Source: Nelumbo lutea | Taxonomy: Eukaryota; Streptophyta; Magnoliopsida; Proteales; Nelumbonaceae | Direction of reading: 5' to 3' | NCBI GenBank assembly: GCA_022828595.1 | Contig: JAKGHH010000001.1 | Span: 142,991,017-143,055,016 of the forward strand | Length of the DNA: 64,000 bases | Part shown: piece after piece, positions 39,561 through 50,420 of the stretch | How positions within the stretch are numbered: the first letter of the stretch is position 1 | How the letters are laid out: each line of letters opens with the position of its first letter | Made by a program: the position numbers and the translations under genes | Notes under the pieces: model-generated | Databases searched by the model: none | The model's input: the letters and a program-made list of their open reading frames with translations, nothing else | What the model was told of the DNA's origin: nothing

Positions 39561-40184
39561 CCTCATTATAGGTTCTAGGATCTTTGGTTTGGGAAATTTG
39601 AGTAGCAAAGATCCTATGAAAAGAAAATAATTTGTGAGTGGAATAGGTAAAAGATATGGGGTGAGGATTAGAGGTTTTGAAAACAGAATTGGTTTTAAGA
39701 TTTGGTATTTGATAGTGATATTGGTCAAGATATGAAGTGTATGAGGTTTGGATGATCTTCTAGGTTGAGTTTCAGAATGTGTACTTTGTATGGGATCTGG
39801 TGAAACATTAGTAGAAGGGGGTGAATCAATAGTGGTATTATCTAAAGTGGTAAGGGGTGGTGATTGATTAGTGAGATGTAAAGTTGTGATGTGAGGAAGA
39901 TTAGTAGGTGAAGATGTAAAATAAGGTGGAGAGGGTTCTTCTAAAGGAACTACATATTCTGTGGGAAGAACAAAGTCTGAATTATTTGTTGAAAAAGAAT
40001 TGGAATGAAAATGAAACAAGTGTTCGTAGAAATGAACATCTCTTGAGACAATAATCTTTTTAGTTCTGAAATTATACAAATGAAAACCTTTAGTGGCAAA
40101 AGGATAGCTAAGAAATACACAAGGATCAGTTCTAGTATCAAACTTAGTTCTATCTGTATTAAGCGTAAAAGCAAAGCAAAGGCA

Positions 40185-41386
40185 TCAAAAAACTTTCAAA
40201 TGATCAAATGAATGAGCAATATGATAAAGAAGCTGAAATGGAGTTTTATTTGAAATGATTGGGAAAGGAGTTCTATTTATTAGATAAACCGCATGAGAAA
40301 TACAGTCAGACCAGAAGGAAAGGGGAAGTTGTGATTGAAACTTGAGAGCTCTGGCAACATTCAAAATATGTTGGTGTTTTCTCTCAACAATAGAGTTTTG
40401 TTGAGGAGTATACACACATGTAGTTTGATGAACAATACCTCTTGAAGCATAAAAATCAGACATGTCAAATTCCAAAGCATTATCAGATCAATCAAAAAAC
40501 AAAAATTTTGAATATGTTGTCTAGCTTCAGATTTAGTTTTCATAAGATATATCCATGTAAATCTACTCTTATCATCAACTATTGTCAAAAAATATTTATA
40601 TCCATAAAATGGAGTAGAAAAAGGACCCCATGTATCAATGTGAATCAAATCAAAACAGTTTGCAAAAGTAGATTGACTGATGGGGAAGGAAAGCTTTCTT
40701 TGTTTGGCATAGTGACATATATAGCAGTAATCTGAAGATGGTAGTGATATAGAATGATCCAATTCTCTAAAATGCCATATATCAGTGGCATTAGGCTTAT
40801 TACAAAAGGGAACAGAAACAGAATTACAAGTAATGGAAGAATTACAAGAAACAGAAAGCAGGACAAGCTTGTAGAGGCCATTGACCTTTTTATTCCAGAG
40901 TTGATGATCTTGGAGGATACAAAGATTGTGTTGAAAAATGAAACAATAAGGATATGAATCAGTAAGTTTGCTAGTAGATATAAGATTGAAAGAAAAATGA
41001 GGTATATAAAGAACATTATGAAGTACAAAATTGGAAGAGAATATAACAGTTCCTATGTAAGAAACAAAAACCTTTTGCTTATTGGGTAAAATGACATGTG
41101 TATTTGTGACAGGTGTATAGGTTGAAAAATTGGATAAGCTATTGGTTATATGATCAATGGCACCGCTATCAAGAATCCAGTGTGTTTGATGAGACTTATT
41201 ATCATTAATGGTGCATGAAAGAATGAATTTACCTAATTCATTAGCAATTGGAGTAAAGATTGATGTTAACTGATTGACCTGAGGTGTGGAGAAAGATGCT
41301 GATGCAGAACCAGGAGCAAAGTTGACTTGCTGAAGCAGACACATGAACTGATTGTATTGATCCTGAGTAATTGGAGAGGTGGTCAC
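40185..41386 (-). pseudogene. Protease and integrase of the copia element
   Basis: The frame 40361-41386 holds the protease active site WILDSGAIDHIT (about 41150-41190) and goes on into integrase (GPFSTPFYGYKYFLTIVDD, about 40580-40640), with the HHCC zinc finger before it. The integrase C-terminal part with [16 protein letters not shown], which has the catalytic Glu, is at about 40350-40410 in another frame. Confidence 0.88.
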
Positions 41387-41459
41387 ATTATTGGCTGAAG
41401 TGAATCCATTATGAACACTAGATGTAGAATTAGGAATTGAAGAATTTGGAACATTTGTA

Positions 41460-42489
41460 CTTTCATCTACTAATTCGCAACTCTTGAACCAAATTTGCCT
41501 CTTCCTCCTCTATAGCCAACTGGATATCCATGCCTTTTATAGCAAGTTTCAATTGTATGTCCTAGAGTATTACAATAGCTACAGATTGGCTTAGATCCTG
41601 TATTAGCATAGGACCTTCTTGAATTAGTGGTATCTGGACCAGAGTTGGGAGACGAAAAAGATCTCTAAGATTGCTGCGAATTTTGTGGAACAAATGGTCT
41701 TCGATTGTAATTAGATCCTTGTCCTTGAGTCAAGAACACAGAGGTTGGTTCCTCAAACTTAACCACATGATGATTGAACTGTCTTTCATGTTGAAGCACT
41801 AAAGAAAAAACTTGTTGATGTTGGGCAAAGGATCCATCAAGAAGATTTGTGACCTAACTGTTGAGAAATTATCATTGAAACCTTTCGAGAATTTGATAGA
41901 ATAATCATTGTAATAAGCTTTCTTAACATCTTTTAGTGCTTGACAAGAACATTGGGGCTCACAAGAGCAAACTGGAACAGGTCTAAGAGTAACATATTCA
42001 TCCCATAAAATCTTTAATTGTGTGTGTTAATCAGTGACAGAAATTGAGTTTTGTTGAAAATTATAAATCTCTTCTTGCAATTCTGAGATTCTTATAGCAT
42101 CTCCTTGAAAAAATCTATCATACAAGTCCTTCCAAATATTCATAGCATTGTTTAACCACAAAATACTTTAGCAATTAAAGGTGATAAGGAATGAACTAAC
42201 CATGAATATACCATAGTGTTGCATCTTTCCCAAGCTGGATAAGTAGGATCATCCTTCAAAGGAATCAATATGCTTCCATCGACAAAACCAAGCTTATTCT
42301 TTGAGTGTAAAGCCATTCGCATAGACATGAACCATGAATGAAAGTTAGGCCCTGATAAAACTGGTGAAATAACACCAGAGATGGATTCTCATTTGGATGA
42401 AGGTAAAACGGGTTTGATGGTGTATCTTCAGGCCTTGCTGTAATTGTAACTTGTTGTTGCACAATAGGAAGAATCTCGTTGTTTGCCAT
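41460..42489 (-). pseudogene. gag of the copia element
   Basis: Starts at the ATG 42487-42489 with MANNE and a PFYLHPNENPSLVL block, the common N-terminus of plant copia gag. A zinc knuckle CX2CX4HX4C (CSYCNTLGHTIETC) is at about 41535-41580. Frame changes and stops in between. Confidence 0.87.
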
Positions 42490-43412
42490 GCTGACTTTAG
42501 CAGAAAAGCTTGATCAAAATTGAACTAATTTTTGTGAAATCGATGTAATCGCAATGTGATGAGGATTAAAGATCTGCAATTGTTTTTGAATTCTGAGAGA
42601 AAAAAAACTTTGTGGCTGAGCAAGATTAGTCGCCAAGAAAAGAAAAGAAAATTCTCTGAGAAAAGAAAATTTTGTCCAAGAGCTCCCACTGATGTATGCA
42701 AGTGGAAGATCGAAGGGGTGCCGATAATCAAAATAGGCAACGCTAAGAAAACCTTACCGAGATTATCCAAAGAAGAAAGCAATAAGCCATGGCACTCTGT
42801 AATCGTAGTACGGAGCTCTTCCTCCCTAAATGATATTTCTGGTCGTATTGCCCTTTCAATAGAATTTCAGACCCTGCAATATCTTTCTTCTCTTCTAAAA
42901 GGATTTCGACTTCTCGGACAACTTTTGAGGAATCTTTTGATGGAGAGAATGCAAAGAATCAACCTAAGAGGATCTCTAAACAGTCATCGTTGGAGGCGAA
43001 GGATTCGCAGAGGCAGATAACATGAACATTGCTATGTCCTTGGAAAAGATTCAGATGTTGTGTTTGATTACCGGCAAAAGGGTGACTAGATCGATTGAGT
43101 ATCTTCAAGGCGATTACAGTCGGAGATGATGGAGAAATTCAAGAATCTTGATATCTTGACTGAAGAAATGGTAGGAGCGTCCTTTCATTCATCATCCTTA
43201 GTATTCTTGATCTGATGGAAGAACAGAACAGAAACAAGCCTTGGAAGTCGGAACAACTCTCTTCGAGATCTTTCTCTCCGTGATAGCACCGAAGATCAAA
43301 AAGAATCATTAGACCTTCTGATACGAAATGCCGGGAAAAGGAGAGAGCCTATCTTTGAACGCGTTTGTGAGAATGGCAACGCCGGAAAACTATATAGCAG
43401 AAAATGAGGAGA
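42490..43412 (-). other. Long leader of the copia element
   Basis: About 920 bp between the primer-binding site and the gag start, longer than usual for a copia element of this size. The plus strand has an open frame (42556-43020) that is not recognised. It could be captured or inserted host sequence, or an old 5' extension. Confidence 0.55.
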
Positions 43413-43424
43413 GCTCTAATACCA
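43413..43424 (-). other. Primer-binding site, copia element
   Basis: On the minus strand TGGTATTAGAGC, one base away from TGGTATCAGAGC, the complement of the initiator-Met tRNA 3' end, directly after the 5' LTR. Confidence 0.88.
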
Positions 43425-43605
43425 TATTAGAATTTGGAGAGAGAATTCTCTTTATTGATTTGAAAAGTATTACAAAGAGGTTTATATAGAGCAAATGAAG
43501 AAGCCAAAAAAAAAGAAAAGGAAAACTAACTAACAAACTTGTAACTAATATTGACTAATGGTAACTAACTTTTAAAACTGTAAATTACAAGTTTAGTCTC
43601 TAATA
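43425..43605 (-). repeat. 5' LTR of the copia element
   Basis: Direct repeat with 37873-38038 (shared block AATTTGGAGAGAGA then TCTCTTTATTGATTTG). Its start reads TATTAGAGAC where TGTTAGAGAC is expected. Confidence 0.9.
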
Positions 43606-44070
43606 ATATATGCTTTCTTCTTCTCCATCTATTGTACAACACAATAAGTCAGTCTACTGCTTCAGTACAAAAATGAGTTATTTTGTATTAGTACTACGGA
43701 AAGGGATATGAAGTTTAGCTATAATTCTTATGTAAGTAAGGTATGTTTATTAGGAGACAGAGCAATTACCTTTCTTTGTCAGCCTTCTCCACAAAAATTA
43801 ACCAAAAGCACCCATGAGAAGCATCCCACAAACAGCTGTTGATACTGCAATTATTGTAACTTGAAGTCTGTTCTTATCGGTGACATTACTAGTTTCACCA
43901 ATTCCAACTGAATATGAAGATAAGCAATTAACACATTTAGCGAAGAGGAGCATAAGAGTAACAATTAATCTAAGTAAAATAATGTGATTCCTTTCTTCTT
44001 TCTTTTATTTTATTTATTTATTTATTTATTTTTTACTATCTAGGAAACAAGTATACCACCTTTCAAGATT

Positions 44071-44353
44071 ATCCATTTGGTTTGCGGGAATAGGGATTTG
44101 GGAATCAGAATGGGCTGTTATGATCCCACCTGTTTGGTTGAGAGGGATTGGAATCCCATTCTCATTCAGTCACTCCCATTCTCCCATTTGAGGGAATGGC
44201 CATTCCCTTCCCCTGCCTTGAAATTGAAATCCCATTCTAGCTAATTCCAATTTTCATTCCTGTCTAAACCAAACAGACTATTAATATAGACCATCCTGAT
44301 TCTGATTCCAAAGAATTCGATTCTATTTCTGACTGCGAAACCAAACAGGACTG
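44071..44353. mobile_element. MITE-like repeat, copy 2, in intron 1 of SRLK-B
   Basis: Inverted relative to 21397-21597: CCATTTGGTTTGCGGG at the left, CGAAACCAAACAGGACTG at the right, core GAGGGAATGGCCATTCCC. Absent from the matching SRLK-A intron, so it inserted after the duplication. Borders approximate. Confidence 0.7.
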
Positions 44354-44368
44354 TCCAGAGCATATCCA

Positions 44369-45151
44369 TGTTATGGTCCCCGCACGTAGGATCCCGTCAC
44401 GGGTCGGTCCACGGTGCGAAAGCCCTGTTTCCCTTTGTGCCTTCCTTTGCATGCAGACCTTATTGCGGAAATTGAATAGGTGATTTGTCCAAGAGACCAC
44501 TAGAACTCTCCCTTGGGGTGATTTGTCCAAGAGACCACCCGAACTCTCCTCATTCTTTTCTTGATTGAAAAAAACTGAATGCCTTTATTTCAATTTGTGG
44601 CTCCTTAAATAGGAGATTACAGAAGGGAATTCCTAATTAAACTCAAATTCTAACTTGAATTCAAACTCCTATTGGTAACACACTCTTACTTAAGAAGATA
44701 AGATAAAGATAGGGATAAGATAAGGGATAAGGTAGGCTGGCGGCGAGTTCTCTTGACGTGTCCAGATAAGGGTGGGCGCACCCCTATGAGCTGTCGTGTG
44801 GGCCCCGCTTTGCTGCTGCTGCCGGGTGTGTGCGCACGGCTCATGGTGCCGCTGCCGTGCGATGCCGGCCGTGTGCGCAGTGCGTGCTGCCGTGCAATGC
44901 GTGCGGTGCACGCTGCTGCCTGGCGGTGTGTGCTTCGCGTCATGGTGCCGCTACCGTGCGGTGCCGGGTGGGTGCGCGGTGCATGCCGCCGTGCGGTGCG
45001 CGCTGCTGCCTGGTTGTGTGTGTTGCGTGCTATCGGTAGTGTGTGCTGTTGTGCAGCGCTACCAGGCGGTGCCTGCTGCTGTGCAGCTTTCTGTGCGTGC
45101 TGCTGCCTATGACTGCGTCGCAGTGCGCTGCCGGATGGTGTGACAATAACA
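44369..45151 (-). repeat. 3' LTR of the starch synthase element
   Basis: Direct repeat of 46234-47023; GC-rich half at 44760-45140. Plus-strand open frames here (44753-45143) are Cys- and Ala-rich, recur in the other LTR with changes, and come from the GC-rich repeat. Confidence 0.93.
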
Positions 45152-45170
45152 TTACACCCCTCCCGGACTA
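45152..45170 (-). other. Polypurine tract of the starch synthase element
   Basis: On the minus strand CCGGGAGGGGTGTAA just upstream of the 3' LTR (which starts at 45151 in element direction). Confidence 0.8.
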
Positions 45171-45195
45171 CGAGCTTGTCCTCAAGCTCGTGTTC

Positions 45196-46232
45196 CTAAT
45201 ACATGGCTTGGGACTTTGCGAATGGATCAAACGGCTGCATGCTATTTCTTAGTCCACCAACAGTATGGACAACAGGGACTGCCCCGTCTCTCAGTGCATA
45301 ACGCTGGACTATTTGATGTAGACCCCCGCCATCGTCTTTAGTTTCCAGCTCCCAGGCGTAACCATGGCTTATAGTGACCACCCGCTCTACTGCACTCAGG
45401 CCAGCCGCAAGGATATTGAAGTGTTCCCTACCTCCTGGGTCATATAGTTTGAAGTAGTTTTGTGGAAGATCCACATAAGAAATCACATATTGGACCATGA
45501 CCCCAGTGTGCTATGTTGTGGATCATAAGAATGCACCAGGTATGCTTACAGTCGAGGACCTCAAGGGCGGCCTGACCGAAGAGAACCATGCGTTTTAAAA
45601 TATCCTCTCGGCCTTCCCCATATATATTTTCCTCAATATTACGAAACATAGGGCTGTCCATGAACACAAAATCTATGCCATCAATATAAGCTTGGAAGAA
45701 AATTACCTCTATATCCTGCCCCTCCACCTTACATCTCTTGCGCACTCATGTTTCTTGGATTTCTATATAGTTACCATACGGTGGTGTCACAACCATAACT
45801 TTATGTCCACGCCGAGCCAAGGCCTTCGGTAAAGCCCCAGCAACATCGCCAAGCCCACCTGTCTTCGTCAAAGGAGCGCATTCTGCAGGTTCTACTATAA
45901 TGTTCGTGACATCGTCCCCGGCCAAAGGAGGAGACTTTAGAGTTTCATCCTCCGTGCGCTGATCCTTGGAAATAACTGCGGCTATAGGGGCAGCGATCTG
46001 TTGTTCGCTGCATGCCTCTGCCCAGTTCGGACGACGTCTGTTCGTGTTGGTGATTCCCTCCGAACTCATTTCTTTGTTGGAGAGGAATGCTTCCAGCAGG
46101 CGTCGCATCTCCCGGGCGTCTTCCCTGACTTCACGATTCTCCATGTTGGTTTCTACAAGTTGGTGTTCCAATTCGTGGACCTTGGAAGACAGCTGCTCCA
46201 TATCGCTCGTGACGTTTGGCTCTGATACCAAT
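45196..46232 (-). pseudogene. Captured starch synthase (SSII-like, GT5) fragment
   Basis: Three frames on the minus strand (45746-46264, 45440-45745, 45196-45498). After a leading coiled-coil part (46060-46215), the starch synthase block [20 protein letters not shown] (about 45855-45915) holds the ADP-glucose-binding KTGGL motif. FQAYIDGIDFVFMDSP and NIYGEGREDILKRMVLF follow (45580-45690), then FKLYDPGGREHFNILAAGL and VTISHGYAWEL (45345-45450), then a jump to the C-terminal PVVHTVGGL motif (about 45250-45280). The segment between these last two, about half of the catalytic region, is missing. A stop (45745) and a frameshift near 45500 are present, and no GT-AG intron is visible. SSII extends glucan chains in plastids; this copy cannot. 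Order and lack of introns suggest capture from mRNA. Confidence 0.88.
46217..46231 (-). other. Primer-binding site, starch synthase element
   Basis: On the minus strand TTGGTATCAGAGCC, matching the initiator-Met tRNA 3' end without a mismatch over TGGTATCAGAGC. Confidence 0.9.
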
Positions 46233-46233
46233 T

Positions 46234-47023
46234 TGTTATGGTCCCACGCGTAGGATCCAGTCATGGGTCAATCCACGGTGCAAAAGCCCTGCTTTCCCTT
46301 GTGCCTTCCCTTGCGTCCAGACCCTATTGCGGAAACCGAGTGGGTGATTTGTCCAAGAGACCACCTGAACTCTCCCTTGGGGTGATTTGTCCAAGAGACC
46401 ACCCGAACTCTCCTTACTCTTTTCTTGACTGGAAAACTCAATCCTTTATTTCAATTCGTAGCTTCTTAAATAGGAGATTACAAGGGAAATTCCTAATTAA
46501 ACTCAAACTCCAATTTGAACTCAAACTCCTAATTACCTACTCCTAATGGTAACTCACTCTTACTTAAGATAAAGATAAAGATAAGATTAGATAAAGATAA
46601 GGGATAAGATAAGGATAAGGTAGGCTGGCGGCAAGTTGGTTTGACGTGTCCAGATAAGGGTGGGCCCACCCCTATGAGCTGTCGTGTGGGGACCGCTCTG
46701 CTGCTGCTGTCGGGTGCGTGCGCACGGCTCATGGTGCTGCTGCCGTGCGGTGCCGGGCGTGTGCGCAGTGTGTGCTGCCGTGCAGTGCGTGCGGTGCGCG
46801 CTGCGTGGCGGTGTGTGTTGCGCGCCATGGTGCCGCTACCGTGCGGTGCCGGGTGGGTGAGCGGTGCATGCCGCCGTGCGGTGTGAACTGCTGCCTGGCG
46901 GTGCACGTTACGCGCTATCGGTGCGTGCTGCTGTGCGGCGCTGCCTGCTGTTGTGCGGCCTGCCGTGCGTGCTGCTGCGTATGACTGCTCTGCAGTGCGC
47001 TGCCGGATGATGTGCCCATAACA
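46234..47023 (-). repeat. 5' LTR of the starch synthase element
   Basis: Direct repeat with 44369-45151. The part 46640-47010 is very GC-rich with many TGC/GTG units, while 46430-46630 is A/T-rich with a GATAAG-repeat (about 46565-46620). Confidence 0.93.
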
Positions 47024-48591
47024 ATATCCATGTCTGGAATTAAGTCCCAATTTCAGTTGAACATTAAGGTCTTGGGATTAATCCTCTGTTATAGTTCAAT
47101 TCACAGCGTTCTCCTATGGTATATATTCGAACAAAAATTAAAACGGAAAAATAGAAGGATTGAAACTACCTGATTCAGAGCTGTCAATACGTACATAAAA
47201 TTCTTGCCCATTATAATGGTTCTGCACAAGGTCATTGAAATCACCAGCCCAATTTAGACACCTCGGTATAATCTCATCACTAGAATTTACATACTAAGCA
47301 TAAGCCGTACAAGAGCAGGTCTTGGAGCACAAAGCTCTGCATTCTGTTAGACTTAAATTAGAAATTGAAATCGATCGATCGGGCAGCTTGATCTTTTCAA
47401 ACCTCATAAACCCATTTGTATTATCACAACTCAGTTTCTTTAGCCTAACACACCCTCCAGACCAGTTCCCCTTTTCTCATTCGTTCAAAACTTTAGGCTT
47501 GAACCCTTGCAAGCATTTGCACATCAGCGAAGTTTCATTGCCGGGCTTAATCCACGATGTTAAATTGATGCTTTGACCGGTCCTTAGATTCAAGCTAAGT
47601 TTCATGCCGGGCAAGATTGTGTCGGAGGGATGATCAAAGCTTTGCCACAAGTCAACAGTGCTATTACTATTTCTCAAAACAAGATTGCCGAAGTCCATTA
47701 GCAATCCAATGGTGTTGTTCTTATCAATGTCATCAGCAACTAAGATATTAGAAGACCATAAAACATTGTCTCTGCTTCTATCCAAAACCACGAGATTTCC
47801 ATCGTCGGTGACCGTGAAAACTCCGAAAGAATTATTGGTAAGGGGTGCTTCTCGGTTAGCAACCCAAACGACCGTCTGTTCAGGGATGTTATACTACCAT
47901 ATTCCAAGATAGCGGTTGGTTGAATTGACGGGACTAAAGAAGCCCAAGGCGAAGGTTTCACCTGCAGAAATTATAGTCTGGTTCTCGCTTATGGTTTCGT
48001 TCGCCGTTATCCTGTCCTTGCCGCTGCACAGTGGTAGAAGTGATGAACATAAGATGAAAAGTGAAATAAAGGGAACGAATGGAGAAAGACATCCCATTGT
48101 TTGCTCCTTTTTCGGTTTTGAGATGCTTTTCCTTCACCTTCACCTTCTTCGCACCGCGCCTGCAAAAGAATGAGAATATATCTTATTCTTACCACAAGGA
48201 AAATCATGTACTCGTGTGTTTATTTAGTTATGACTTTATATGCCATGTCGGATGGACTCCCCATAAGCCATCTTCCCTGTGCATTTGGAACATCTCCTGT
48301 GAATTGGGATGGGCTCCCCACAGCACAACCCTCCCGTGAATTGGGAACATCTCCTGTGCATGTCATGGGGATATATTCCCAATGCACGAGGGGGATGGGA
48401 TGATGTGAGGCGTGCTCTGTGGGAGGCCCATCCTATATAATTAAGCTACAGTATAATTAAGCTGCCAAAATTTCCTTCTCTGGCGATGAAATTGAATCTA
48501 ATAGTAACCTCACTAGGTAGCTTTGGATGTCCTGGGTCATAAACCATGACTCATTCTTTTCGGCAATAATATTCCTGACATTTTATATTTA

Positions 48592-48765
48592 GGCTCAGTT
48601 TGCAGAGAACAAATACAAATATTATATTTATATATATTTGTAATCCTTTCAAACTAAGTATAAGAAAGGAATACAAATATAAATATATAGACTATAAAAT
48701 CTTGCATTTTATATTATTTTGTGTGTATTTACATTGCATATTTGTATTTATACTTTAAAGAAATT
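48592..48765. mobile_element. Tourist-like MITE remnant
   Basis: TTA then GGCTCAGTTTGCAGAGAACAAATAC at the left as in 51572-51690. The right end (TATTTGTATTTATACTTTAAAG) is degraded. Confidence 0.6.
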
Positions 48766-49645
48766 TAATCATTCCAACACCATTAAAGCTCCTGAGTGAT
48801 GTTGGATGGTCAGAGAGATGGCCAAAAAGAGAGTGAGTGGGTGGGTGGAGTGGTGGCGGGTGGCGGGTGGCGGGTGGCGGGGCGCTTCCATTGCAAACCG
48901 GCAAATGGTTTCATATGCCTTATGGAGACACCTCACCCATTCATTTATTCGCATACACACAGTCACACACACTATCTTTTTAATAGCTATTCACATACAC
49001 ACTCTATCTTTTTAATAGCATTTTTTTAAAGCACCTTTGATAGCAAAGGGGTGAATGCCTTCATACGCCATATGGAAAACAACCGACTCATTCACTCATT
49101 CACTCGTTCACTTTCACACACACACTCCTTGATAGCTACAAGGCGGAGCCATCTGAAGTTGCTAGCAAAATATCTTATTGTTTTGTCTATTAATGGATAA
49201 AGGCATTAGACTAGGGATTCATGGTCCATGAAGTGGGGGACCGCACCCATTCATTCATTCACCTTTTAAGCACTCCTTGAGATTTAAGGGTAGTCGGAGA
49301 ACACCCGAAATTGCTGAGCTGAATTCTTATTGTTTTATCTGTTAGTGGATGAAGTCATTAAGATAACTTAATCTCCTTACAATCTTATTCACAAAATAAA
49401 AAACAATAAATTAACTTTTCATTTCAATGAACAAATAAGTACTTAAAATAAGGAATGTTAAATGCATCCTTAGAGGGAGAATTATCATTAATATAATACA
49501 CAGCATTAACAGGTTATTAATGGATGTGTTGGAGCAGCTATCAAAACGAAAATCCATAGAAGAACCAAATCATATTGGCTTTGCCACTTCACATAAAAGT
49601 ATGCATATTCCACAGTTCATAACTTGCATTACAAAGACTATGATA

Positions 49646-49715
49646 ATTAGCATTTTCGACAATGTATGCCCTAAGCTCTAATTAGCATTTTCGACAATGT
49701 ATGCCCTAAGCTCTA
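49646..49715. repeat. 35-bp perfect tandem duplication
   Basis: ATTAGCATTTTCGACAATGT and the next 15 bases occur twice in a row, with no differences. Confidence 0.95.
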
Positions 49716-50420
49716 ATTAGATTGGCGTACATAAGCATTTATTTATAAATGAGTAAAGTACATTGTTGTTTCATGTTAATATTAGTATGTTTCTATGTAT
49801 TACCCCTTAAACTGGACACTTAAGAGACTCGAGTATTAGTTTAAAATGCTCTCAATCAGTGGATAAATTTTGGGAGTTTATTTTGATAAGGCTGACACTA
49901 GTGTGCTGTCAAGGAGTTGTAGCAGATTGTCTCAGCTACTAAGATTAGACCCTAAGCACAGCCAGTGGATATTTATTAGAAGCATTAAACCTAGACAAAT
50001 TTTCAGCTATGCCCTAGACCTTGGAGATAGATGGGCAAAATTAAAAAGTTACACAATACTGCATACTTGATTATGGTACTGCATTAGGTGTTGGACTGGA
50101 CTGTCTTTGATATACCAACCGGTGAGATCCATTATGGGTCAAAGAAGTAGGTATGTTGGGGTAATATAAGAATTCACTCGAGTGGGTGATCATATTGATA
50201 GGATCAACCCCTTTGTCAGACAAAGTGAATATCAGGGTTTACATTTTCTTTTGTGGAAACCTAAATTGTTAGTAGTGGATTTCACTAGTAGTGGCACTAC
50301 ACCTTGTAGTTAGGGGAATCCTTCCTTATTGGGCAATGTTTTGATCATTATGGGCCGAGAGGTTAAGTGTGAAAGACCATTACAAGATTGATTACTTGAT
50401 GGCTTTGTCTTATATGAGTC

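Larger units (their letters stand above)
37873..43605 (-). mobile_element. Full-length Ty1/copia retrotransposon in exon 3 of SRLK-B
   Basis: A 5.73-kb element on the minus strand with short LTRs (about 165-180 bp) at 37873-38038 and 43425-43605. It is flanked by a perfect 5-bp duplication ATATA (37868-37872, 43606-43610). Domain order is gag, protease, integrase, RT, RNase H, the copia order. The insertion splits the juxtamembrane exon of SRLK-B. The coding region has several stops and frameshifts, so it is no longer autonomous. Confidence 0.94.
44369..47023 (-). mobile_element. LTR element carrying a starch synthase fragment instead of gag-pol
   Basis: A 2.66-kb element with two LTRs (44369-45151 and 46234-47023) that begin TGTTAT and end ATAACA. 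On the minus strand the 5' LTR is followed by TGGTATCAGAGC (a perfect initiator-Met tRNA primer site) and the 3' LTR is preceded by CCGGGAGGGG (polypurine tract). A perfect 7-bp direct repeat ATATCCA flanks it (44362-44368, 47024-47030), absent as a repeat in SRLK-A. The inside (about 1.08 kb) has no protease, RT or integrase. It encodes starch synthase blocks between a short coiled-coil gag-like start and an ELEDKLVVREG-type pol end. It would need enzymes from another element to move. Confidence 0.88.
35823..48097 (-). pseudogene. S-domain receptor-like kinase pseudogene (SRLK-B)
   Basis: A close paralogue of SRLK-A. Exon remnants: 47170-48097, 43770-43907, 43610-43628 plus 37718-37867, about 37385-37597, 37024-37218, about 36762-36890, and 36535-36657 plus 35823-36009. 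Lesions: a stop near 47895, loss of the S-locus glycoprotein domain with a direct join from the lectin part to the EGF part near 47545, a stop in the membrane exon, loss of the kinase segment between SNI and DFG (about 37070), and further changes. Three insertions sit in it: an hAT-like MITE in the last exon, a copia element in exon 3, and an LTR element with starch synthase sequence in intron 1. Similarity to SRLK-A extends into introns and the 5' flank, so it arose by tandem duplication. Confidence 0.93.
48181..49790. other. Repeat-rich spacer upstream of SRLK-B
   Basis: No gene recognised. It holds a block of repeated CTCCTGTG(A/C)AT and GGGATG units (48240-48420), a Tourist-like MITE remnant starting after TTA at 48592, a (GGCGGGT)n microsatellite at about 48852-48880, repeated TTCACTCA/CACACAC units (48940-49130), and a 35-bp perfect tandem duplication at 49646-49680 / 49681-49715. 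Confidence 0.6.

Noticed and set aside
42556..43020. Plus-strand frame of 154 codons in the copia leader
   Set aside because: Very basic and unrecognised, antisense to the element; kept only as a question about the long leader.
44753..45143. Cys- and Ala-rich plus-strand frames
   Set aside because: They come from a GC-rich repeat in the LTR, appear in several frames at once, and differ between the LTR copies.
46641..46984. Same type of Cys-rich frames in the other LTR
   Set aside because: Same reason: repeat-derived and open in more than one frame.
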